Source of the DNA: Chlamydia trachomatis | GTDB lineage: Bacteria > Chlamydiota > Chlamydiia > Chlamydiales > 2-12-FULL-49-11 | Assembly: GCA_945870925.1 (NCBI GenBank) | Contig: CAMBTZ010000066.1 | Coordinates: forward strand, 1 to 7,416 | Direction: 5' to 3' | Length of the DNA stretch: 7,416 nt | Shown here: positions 1 to 6,115 of the stretch, piece after piece | Position numbering within the stretch: position 1 is the stretch's first letter | How the letters are laid out: every line of letters starts with the position of its first letter | Notes under the pieces: model-generated | Told to the model about the DNA's origin: nothing | Seen by the model: only the letters and a program-made list of their open reading frames with translations | Database searches by the model: none | Position numbers and translations under genes: made by a program

Positions 1-65
1 CCTTTTTAAGGAATGCCATAATTTTTGCCTCTCAAAAATTAGAGAAGTTATTTAAAAAATTTTCT

Positions 66-452
66 ATGGATCTTGGAAATCATCTACAAGATGGCATCGT
101 AAAAGTCGATTTATCTCTTCTTAAACGATTTAATCTATTAAACAAGACTCCGGAAGAAGAAAAAGAGGTACAAGCACAGTTCCCCTTTTACTTTCATGTT
201 ATTGAGAGTTCAGAAAAAGTAACGCTATTTAATAACCAATTTGTAGTTTGGATTATACCAAAAGTAGAAAATGAAATTCCCATGACATTAACACTTATCT
301 CATTAACACAAAAAGACGACCTTCGCTTAGAAATAGCTTTTTCAACAGCCGGCGTTTATAATACTCCAAAATATGTACTCAAAGTACTTCGTCATTATCT
401 TTCAGAAGTAATTGATACTGAAGAAGAAATCGCTTCTATTTCTCCTAATTAG
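66..452 (+). CDS. Conserved-looking hypothetical protein, about 128 aa, possibly 5'-truncated by the window
   Basis: I do not recognise a family for this small protein. It has no signal peptide, membrane segment or cysteine motif. It reads as a soluble alpha/beta protein: hydrophobic beta-like strands around residues 51-62 and 73-81, a helix around 101-116, and an acidic tail (DTEEEIAS). The ATG at 66 has no Shine-Dalgarno at the usual distance; an AGAGAAG lies at 41-47, 18 nt away. The same frame is open without a stop from base 3 to the ATG and encodes a plausible amphipathic lysine-rich segment (SQKLEKLFKKFS just before the Met). The true start may therefore lie left of the window. It is the only plus-strand gene and converges on rsbW, its TAG overlapping the rsbW TAA. 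By position it could correspond to the hypothetical gene next to rsbW in Chlamydia (CT550), but I cannot confirm that by sequence. Confidence 0.7.
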   Translation: MDLGNHLQDGIVKVDLSLLKRFNLLNKTPEEEKEVQAQFPFYFHVIESSEKVTLFNNQFVVWIIPKVENEIPMTLTLISLTQKDDLRLEIAFSTAGVYNTPKYVLKVLRHYLSEVIDTEEEIASISPN

Positions 453-462
453 GTTAATTGGG
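444..462. other. Small inverted repeat across the two convergent stop codons
   Basis: The sequence can fold into a 7-bp stem (CCTAATT with AATTGGG, one G-U pair) around a 5-nt loop. Its left part is also a perfect 10-bp palindrome, CCTAATTAGG (444-453). It covers the overlapping stop codons of the plus-strand gene and rsbW, where transcripts from both sides would need to end. Neither strand shows a T run after the stem, so it does not meet the pattern of an intrinsic terminator. The stem is short and AT-rich and may be chance. Confidence 0.25.
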
Positions 463-856
463 TAAGCGTTAAAATATTCCAACCGTCGACTCTTTGGTAA
501 GTTGCTGAGTCAGTCATTTTAAGAATAAAGTGGATTCCAAGACCTCCAATATCTCGATCTTCTAAAGCTGCATCTTTATCAAAGGGCTTTGGGTTTTCAA
601 TAGGATTAAATGGAGCTCCATGATCCTTAATGACAAACTCCAATTTATCAGCATCATTAACAAATGCAATTTCAATTAATCCAGGAGGATATGCTATGTA
701 TGCGTAATTAATTATATTTACTAGAGCCTCTTCAATGGCTAATTCAAATTTGTTAGCTTTTTTAGGGAGGGCATATTGCTCAAGAATTCCTCCAACCCAC
801 TTAATCATTGTATCAAATTCTGAAATATCTGCTCTGTATTGCCTAGACCCTTTCAT
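449..856 (-). CDS. rsbW: RsbW-like anti-sigma factor / serine-protein kinase (GHKL ATPase fold)
   Basis: A 135-aa protein that is almost entirely one HATPase_c_2 domain, the usual size for RsbW/SpoIIAB. The ATP-binding motifs are visible. The N box is ELAIEEALVN, with E43 at the catalytic-base position and N47 at the Mg-binding position (the same E-x3-N spacing as in SpoIIAB). The G1 box is KDHG (D78, G80) and the G2 box is GGLGIHFI (G104-G107). Proteins of this family bind a sigma factor and also phosphorylate an anti-sigma-factor antagonist (RsbV) on serine; a PP2C phosphatase (RsbU) reverses this. In C. trachomatis RsbW works with RsbV and RsbU proteins encoded elsewhere, and none is seen here. 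The ATG overlaps the TGA of the upstream lptE-like gene (ATGA), which suggests translational coupling; a weak AAGAGAG lies 4 nt upstream of the start. Which sigma factor it binds cannot be told from the sequence. Confidence 0.88.
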   Translation of the reverse strand: MKGSRQYRADISEFDTMIKWVGGILEQYALPKKANKFELAIEEALVNIINYAYIAYPPGLIEIAFVNDADKLEFVIKDHGAPFNPIENPKPFDKDAALEDRDIGGLGIHFILKMTDSATYQRVDGWNILTLTQLT

Positions 857-1476
857 TTCACTCTCTTAGATACTGGAGCCCTATTTAAGACTTCTCCGAT
901 TTTAACTGCCAATTCTAAAAAAAGCGGCCGAAAAGCTTCATTTCCTGCGCCTTCACTAGAATCAAGCTGCCCCATTGAATATTGTAATGTTGAAGTCTCT
1001 TTTCCTAGAAAATCTCTAAACTCAACATCCTTTTTAGCAACAGAATTGACATAGTCATAATTGACTTGAGCTGAGACTTTAAATGGCTCCAAGACTTGCT
1101 CATTTGTTTTACAATCAATCAATGTGACTAAAGCAACAACTGTCTTTCTTGCCTCATCTGCATAGAGCCTATTTACATCCATACCAGTAACAGCATTTAC
1201 ATCCCACTCATATCCAATTGTATCAGTAAAGCTATTTTCAATTTTTATAACTAACTCATAAGGAGCGTTTCCTGAACTATAGCGATATTTGCCCGTTTCA
1301 GAAATGGCTTTTGCAAGAGCATTTCTTAAAATACCATCATCATCTTCAGAAATTAGAGGAATAGAAACAAGAGCCACATTACTACTGTCAGAGGATCCTT
1401 GAGCTCTATACCCACAACCACAAACAAGGATTACAAATATTGAAATAATTACCTTACTCTTCATGGAAGGAGGCAT
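853..1476 (-). CDS. lptE: LptE-like LPS-assembly outer-membrane lipoprotein
   Basis: A lipoprotein of about 207 aa. A short basic n-region (MKSK) and hydrophobic core (VIISIFVILV) lead to a V-C-G-C lipobox with the lipidated Cys at residue 21. The mature protein begins CGYRAQG, the CGY-x-x-x-G opening typical of LptE, followed by strands (ALVSIPLI), a helix (ILRNALAKAISETGKYRY) and a strand (YELVIKIE) in the order expected of that fold. The C-terminal SMGQLDSSEG...RPLFLELAVKI stretch resembles what I recall of chlamydial LptE-like proteins. LptE plugs LptD and inserts lipopolysaccharide into the outer membrane. The start is uncertain: TTG at 1488, ATG at 1476 (weak GAAG 6 nt upstream, chosen here) or ATG at 1464 (shortest signal peptide, no Shine-Dalgarno). 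All three overlap the end of the TPR gene. A Cys at -2 of the lipobox is unusual. Family assignment is by motif and moderate in certainty. Confidence 0.72.
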   Translation of the reverse strand: MPPSMKSKVIISIFVILVCGCGYRAQGSSDSSNVALVSIPLISEDDDGILRNALAKAISETGKYRYSSGNAPYELVIKIENSFTDTIGYEWDVNAVTGMDVNRLYADEARKTVVALVTLIDCKTNEQVLEPFKVSAQVNYDYVNSVAKKDVEFRDFLGKETSTLQYSMGQLDSSEGAGNEAFRPLFLELAVKIGEVLNRAPVSKRVK

Positions 1477-2407
1477 TTTGAACTTCAACCGGATACTTAC
1501 CCTTTAACTGAGAAATTTTCCTTAACGCAAGGGGTGCATATTTAGACTCAGGATATTTTCTTACAATTGATGTGTAGTAAAGAATACAAGATTGCATCTT
1601 TTTCTTTTTTGCATAATAGTTAGCTGATTCCCAAAGATCTTGCGCGTAGTTGTTTTGCATCGAGCTTAACATTTTTTCCACTTCAACAGTCCGCTCATCA
1701 CTTGGAAAATCACGTTTAAATTTTTTAGCATTTAATCTAGCTTGATCTAAAAAATCTCTGTCAGGAAAAAGGTCTTTACTTTCACTGCAGTACGATTCTG
1801 CAATAGAAACGTAGCTTTTGGGAGTAAGAGGATCTTTTGGAAATCTGCGAATTAAAGTTTGATAGGTTTCAATACTTTCAGAAAATTTACCTTCAACTCT
1901 CTGCATTGTAGCTTTATTAAAAAGTGCTTTTGCAGCTACTTCATGTCTTGGCAATGTTGTAATAACTTCTTCATAAAGAGCGTAAGCATCTTCCCAAGCT
2001 GAGGTCAGTTTCGGTAATTTTTCATATCCAAGCAAATGCTTTTTTGCACCTTTTTGAAATTCTTCAGCAATATGGAATTTATAAATAATTGCCTCTTCAA
2101 AATACTTAGGAGCGCCTGATTCTTTTAAAAACTGGGTAAAATAATAATTAGCCTGGTCAAAATCTTTTTGGTGAAAGTAAGCAGCTCCCATATAGAAGTT
2201 GAGCTCTGTTACAAAGAGCGAATCAGGTGCTAAATCAATCACCTTTTTTGCATGTAACTTTACAGCGCTCCACTTTTTCTTCTGAAAAGCAACCGATGCT
2301 GCATTGTACTCTTCTTGTGGAGAACAAGTCTCCTTCGCTGCTTGCAGACCAGCAAACACCATCAAAAACGCTAAAAACAAACTATATATTTTCATGCTAA
2401 AGAGCAT
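1454..2407 (-). CDS. Secreted TPR protein, BamD/YfiO-like
   Basis: A 317-aa exported protein built of tetratricopeptide-like helical hairpins. The N-terminus MLFSMKIYSLFLAFLMVFAG is a signal peptide with a likely signal peptidase I site near LQAA (residues 21-24). TPR-like units are visible around residues 31-61 (YNAASVAFQKKKWSAVKLHA), 69-97 (YMGAAYFHQKDFDQANYYF), 139-152, 159-190 (KALFNKATMQRVEGKFSES) and 254-301 (WESANYYAKKKKMQSCILYY). The last unit, with Y-P-x-S-x-Y-A-x-x-A after it, is the part most like BamD/YfiO, the periplasmic partner of the BamA beta-barrel insertase. Unlike typical BamD there is no lipobox cysteine; the first Cys (residue 28) follows K-E-T. A CpoB/YbgF-type or other periplasmic TPR scaffold is the main alternative. 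The gene starts 13 nt after dnaE and overlaps the lptE-like gene, which favours an outer-membrane assembly role. Confidence 0.72.
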   Translation of the reverse strand: MLFSMKIYSLFLAFLMVFAGLQAAKETCSPQEEYNAASVAFQKKKWSAVKLHAKKVIDLAPDSLFVTELNFYMGAAYFHQKDFDQANYYFTQFLKESGAPKYFEEAIIYKFHIAEEFQKGAKKHLLGYEKLPKLTSAWEDAYALYEEVITTLPRHEVAAKALFNKATMQRVEGKFSESIETYQTLIRRFPKDPLTPKSYVSIAESYCSESKDLFPDRDFLDQARLNAKKFKRDFPSDERTVEVEKMLSSMQNNYAQDLWESANYYAKKKKMQSCILYYTSIVRKYPESKYAPLALRKISQLKGKYPVEVQNASFHEE

Positions 2408-2413
2408 ACTAGA

Positions 2414-2419
2414 CTCCTT
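2414..2419 (-). promoter_or_regulatory. Ribosome binding site of the TPR gene (AAGGAG)
   Basis: AAGGAG lies 6 nt upstream of the ATG at 2407 and just after the dnaE stop (TAACAAGGAG). It decides between two in-frame ATGs: the second, four codons on, would sit 18 nt away. It is the clearest Shine-Dalgarno in the window; the other minus-strand starts rely on weak or overlapping signals. Confidence 0.7.
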
Positions 2420-2420
2420 G

Positions 2421-5400
2421 TTATAAAGTCAACTGGCTAACATATGGAAAAGATTTGAGCCTTGCCTCTAATTCCGGGGTGAAGTCAATGCCGCGCCCAG
2501 CATCGATTGCGAGAGTAGCAATATCTTTTTTCCCCGATTGAAAGACGATGTTGACCGCATGGCCGCCGGGAGATTCAGCAAGAAGTCTCTTCAATTCCAG
2601 AACTCTCTTTATGGAAATTTTTTCAATATCAATAAGGAGTTTTACATCTTTTTTTTCTTCTTTTTCCATTTTTGCTTCCCGTTTTTCGAACTTAAGCGAT
2701 AATTTCTTTATATCTTGATACGCCTCTTCAAACTCCTCAGGCAATTTTTCATTTGGATTTGTAAGGTCTTCAAGCCACTTACAATTGAGTTTAAAAGGGT
2801 CCTCTTTTTTATCTAATTGGATCACGGCAATAAGCAGGGCATTGTCATCTAAAACTCTACCTTTTGCTTCATAGAGCTCAGGCCAAACAGGCATTTCAAA
2901 CTGCTCTCCTCCATCACCAATCTTTGTAATCGCAAACTTTTTCTGTGATTTAGCAGAAATCCTTACTTGAATGTCCTCTAATATAAAAGCTGCCTTTACT
3001 ACAGCTTTATCAGAAAGATTGATAAATTCAGCAATCGGTGTGCACTTAAACTCTTTTATCTTTTCACGATATTCATCAAGCGGATGACCTGTAACATAAA
3101 AACCTAGAAGTTCTTTCTCTTTTTTTAACACATCTAAGATCGTAAGATTCTCTTCTTCTATCTCAGGAGGTTTAATCTCCTCCTTTTTCTTCTCCGCTCC
3201 AAAAAGATCCATGATCCCTTTTACTTTTTCCTGCTTCACTTTTAAAACAGCATTAAATTGTTCATCGAGATATGCAAGAAGCTGCTTTCTTCTCCAACCT
3301 GTAAAATCAAAACAGCCAGATTCTATCAAATTTTCAATCGTCTTTTTTCCAACAGCTGTGATTTCCGCTCTCTGAAGAAAATCGTAAAGGGATGTGTACT
3401 TACCATTTTTTTTCCGTTCCTTCACAATAATATCGACAACACCGGCACCGATTCCCTTAATTGCAACGAGTGCAAATCGTATTCCTACATCAGTTGCGAC
3501 AAATGTTGTTTCTGACTCATTAATATCAGGAGGCAAAATAGGAATCCCCATTGAGCGCCCTTCCTGAATGTGCTTTGTCACCTTAGATAGATCGCTCATA
3601 TCGCATGTCATCAGAGCTGCCATCCACTCACCCGGATAATTAGCCTTCATGTAAGCTGTTACATAACTCAAATAGCCATAAGCCGCCGCATGAGATTTAT
3701 TAAATCCATATGAGGCAAATTTTTCAATCTTATCAAAAATTGCCATAGCAACCGAAGCGTCAATACCTTTTGCAAGAGCACCTGCACGAAATTTATCTCC
3801 TTGGCGACTCATCTCTTCTTTATCTTTTTTTCCCATCGCTCGCCTGAGCACGTCACCTTCACCAAGTGAATATCCCGCAAGTTTTGAGGCAATCTGCATG
3901 ACCTGCTCTTGATAAACCATGATGCCGTATGTCTCTTGAAGAATATCTTTTAGCCCTTCATGATCGTAGACAATCTCTTCTCTTCCATGCTTTCGTTGAA
4001 TAAAAGAGGGAATCATCTCCATCGGACCCGGTCTATATAATGCACCGACCGCAATAATCTCCTCAAACTTATCAATTTGAAGCTGTCTTGCCAAGTCTTG
4101 CATACCAGAAGATTCTAACTGAAACACCCCTTCTGTTTTCCCCTGATTTAAAAGCGAAAATGTCTTCTGATCATCAAGTGGTAAATTTACCCAATTTAAA
4201 TCGACCCCTTTGTGCTCTCTGACCGCTTCAACACTTTTTTGAATACAAGTAAGTGTTTTCAATCCCAAAAAGTCGATCTTCAACATTCCTACTTGTTCTA
4301 CTGGCTTCATTGAATATTGGGTCACAAAAATATCATTATCTTTGGCCATACAAACAGGTATGTGATTTGTTAAAGGATCCTCGCAAATGATCAGACCTGC
4401 AGCATGGATTCCTGTATTACGAATCGATCCTTCTACTTTTTGCCCTAGATCTAATAGCCTTTTTACCTCTTCATCTTCTGTATACTGCCTCTTTAAATCT
4501 GGATCGACTTCTAGTGCCTTTGCTATTGTAATTCCAAGATCTTCCGGTATAAGTTTTGCAATAGCATTCACTTTTGCAAGCGGGATACTTAAAACTCTTC
4601 CTACATCTCGGACAGCCATTTTGGCTTTCATCGTACCAAATGTAATAATCTGCGCAACTTTCTGTTTCCCATACCGCGCAATTGTATAATCAATAACTTC
4701 CGAACGTCTCTCCATGCAGATATCGACGTCAATATCGGGATAGGAAATCCTTTCCGGGTTAATAAACCTTTCAAAAAACAGGTGAAATCGTAAAGGTTCA
4801 ATATCTGTAATTCCAATCAAAAACAAAATAATTGATCCCGCTCCTGAACCGCGCCCAGGACCCATAGGAATATTCTGACTTTTTGCCCAAGCGATAAAAT
4901 CATGAACAATTAAAAGGTAGTCGCCCATTCCCTTTGAAATAATAATTTCTAATTCATAGCTGAGCCTGTCCCTAACAACTGTCATTGGATCTTTACCGGG
5001 ATACTTTTCTCCAACTTTTGCAAGAACTGTCTCTGTATACCTTTTTGGAATTCCTTTTTCACAAAGTTCCCTCAAATAATTTTCAGCGCCAGCTAATCGT
5101 TCATCTTTTGAATACTCTTTTCCTTCAAGTTCAGGCGGAACAAATACCGGATAAAATCTTTGACTAAAATCGAACTCAAACTTACAACGCTCAGCTATGA
5201 TTGCAGTGTTAGAAACAATCTCAGGATGATCTGAAAAAAGCTCAGACATTTGTTGTGGCGATTTAAAATAGAGCTCATATGAGTATGCAGTCTGCCGTTT
5301 TGGATTTAATACTCGATTTTTAGGATTACCAAAACTATCGCGCTCCCAAATTTCACAAGGCTCTCCCGAGCTAATATTCATTAAAACTTCGTGCGCGCGC

Positions 5401-6113
5401 CAGTCTTCATTCTCTAAATATCTTGTATCATTTGTGGCAACAGTGAGAATCCCTTTCTCTTTTCCAAGATCGATAAGAGTAGAAATAATTTTTTCTTGCT
5501 TTTCTGTAACATCTTTAAATTTTTGATAAAGCCAGCTCTCTTGATCAACATTATACTTTTGAAGATTCTCATCACTCATTCTATGTCTTGAAACTTCAAA
5601 TGAGAACTTCTCCCCAAAAATCAGTAAAAATTCATCAACACTCTCTCTTAATGCAGGAATATCGCATGCTGCTGCAAATCCGCCAATCCTCCCATAGAAT
5701 GGTCCGGACAGACATGTAAGCCCTTCTGAATACTCTTTTAAAAGCTTCATATCTATTCGAGGAAAATAATAAAAGCCATCTGTGAACGCAAGTGATGAGA
5801 GCTTACAAAGGTTTTGATACCCCTTTGCATTTTCTGCAAGCAAGATGACAGGATATCCTGCTGCATGCCCCGGAAGCTTTTTTTTCTCACGAAAATCTGT
5901 GGGTGAAACCATTATCTCAATGCCGACAATAGGCTTTATCCCTTTGTATTTAACTGTTTTATAAAATTCAACAGCGCCATACATATTACAAAAATCAGTT
6001 AATGCAACAGCCGGAAGTTCAAATTCTTTAGCTTTTGAAGCTATACTTTCAATCGATAGCGTTGAGTCCAATATAGAATATTGAGAATGAACATGAAGTG
6101 GAACAAATGTCAA
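2421..6113 (-). CDS. dnaE: DNA polymerase III alpha subunit (replicase), DnaE1 type
   Basis: The replicative polymerase catalytic subunit, 1230 aa, close to usual DnaE length. An N-terminal PHP domain (about 1-270, HVHSQYSILD at 7-16) precedes the C-family polymerase core. Core motifs are GPGRGSGAGS (418-427), PDIDVD with catalytic Asp 460 and 462, KIDFLGLKT with the third Asp 614, GALYRPGPMEM (690-700), MVYQEQVM (732-739) and FNKSHAAAYGY (804-814). A helix-hairpin-helix (about 880-915, IKGIGAG) follows, then a clamp-binding-like IMDLF (967-971), an OB fold (about 1038-1117), a charged helical linker (about 1123-1157) and a C-terminal domain. The start is TTG at 6113: an in-frame TGA lies just upstream with no ATG or GTG between, and MTFVPLHVHS aligns with the expected DnaE start. 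It follows the uhpC stop by 2 nt with only a weak GGGG before it, so translation is probably coupled. The PHP metal-binding set looks degenerate, so proofreading probably depends on a separate DnaQ. Confidence 0.97.
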   Translation of the reverse strand: MTFVPLHVHSQYSILDSTLSIESIASKAKEFELPAVALTDFCNMYGAVEFYKTVKYKGIKPIVGIEIMVSPTDFREKKKLPGHAAGYPVILLAENAKGYQNLCKLSSLAFTDGFYYFPRIDMKLLKEYSEGLTCLSGPFYGRIGGFAAACDIPALRESVDEFLLIFGEKFSFEVSRHRMSDENLQKYNVDQESWLYQKFKDVTEKQEKIISTLIDLGKEKGILTVATNDTRYLENEDWRAHEVLMNISSGEPCEIWERDSFGNPKNRVLNPKRQTAYSYELYFKSPQQMSELFSDHPEIVSNTAIIAERCKFEFDFSQRFYPVFVPPELEGKEYSKDERLAGAENYLRELCEKGIPKRYTETVLAKVGEKYPGKDPMTVVRDRLSYELEIIISKGMGDYLLIVHDFIAWAKSQNIPMGPGRGSGAGSIILFLIGITDIEPLRFHLFFERFINPERISYPDIDVDICMERRSEVIDYTIARYGKQKVAQIITFGTMKAKMAVRDVGRVLSIPLAKVNAIAKLIPEDLGITIAKALEVDPDLKRQYTEDEEVKRLLDLGQKVEGSIRNTGIHAAGLIICEDPLTNHIPVCMAKDNDIFVTQYSMKPVEQVGMLKIDFLGLKTLTCIQKSVEAVREHKGVDLNWVNLPLDDQKTFSLLNQGKTEGVFQLESSGMQDLARQLQIDKFEEIIAVGALYRPGPMEMIPSFIQRKHGREEIVYDHEGLKDILQETYGIMVYQEQVMQIASKLAGYSLGEGDVLRRAMGKKDKEEMSRQGDKFRAGALAKGIDASVAMAIFDKIEKFASYGFNKSHAAAYGYLSYVTAYMKANYPGEWMAALMTCDMSDLSKVTKHIQEGRSMGIPILPPDINESETTFVATDVGIRFALVAIKGIGAGVVDIIVKERKKNGKYTSLYDFLQRAEITAVGKKTIENLIESGCFDFTGWRRKQLLAYLDEQFNAVLKVKQEKVKGIMDLFGAEKKKEEIKPPEIEEENLTILDVLKKEKELLGFYVTGHPLDEYREKIKEFKCTPIAEFINLSDKAVVKAAFILEDIQVRISAKSQKKFAITKIGDGGEQFEMPVWPELYEAKGRVLDDNALLIAVIQLDKKEDPFKLNCKWLEDLTNPNEKLPEEFEEAYQDIKKLSLKFEKREAKMEKEEKKDVKLLIDIEKISIKRVLELKRLLAESPGGHAVNIVFQSGKKDIATLAIDAGRGIDFTPELEARLKSFPYVSQLTL

Positions 6114-6115
6114 CT

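Noticed and set aside
26..54. Promoter-like pair TTGCCT and TATTTA with a 17-nt spacer before the small plus-strand gene
   Set aside because: Only the -35 is fair and the -10 is poor; transcription would begin about 5 nt before the ATG, and the region may itself be coding.
839..1054. Plus-strand open frame of 71 codons opposite the LptE-like gene
   Set aside because: It lies wholly antisense to well-supported coding sequence, has no ribosome binding site, and its product has no recognisable features.
1465..1474. Strong Shine-Dalgarno-like GGAAGGAGGC on the plus strand
   Set aside because: No plus-strand start codon with an open frame follows at usable distance; it is the complement of coding sequence in the gene overlap.
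2318..2340. Possible lipobox at the first cysteine of the TPR protein
   Set aside because: The residues before the Cys are K-E-T, which do not fit a lipobox; a signal peptidase I site upstream is a better reading.
2420..2448. TATAAC resembling a -10 box at the dnaE end, suggesting a separate promoter for the TPR gene
   Set aside because: The hexamer at the matching -35 distance (TCCATA) is poor, and the TATAAC is made of the dnaE stop region and the start of the Shine-Dalgarno segment.
3258..3515. Cysteine-rich plus-strand open frame of 85 codons within dnaE, at first sight like a small metal-binding protein
   Set aside because: It is antisense to the conserved DnaE helix-hairpin-helix region; the cysteines come from the complement of dnaE codons and are not regularly spaced.
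4387..4689. Serine-rich plus-strand open frame of 100 codons within dnaE
   Set aside because: It is a shadow of the polymerase catalytic core on the other strand, with no start signal.
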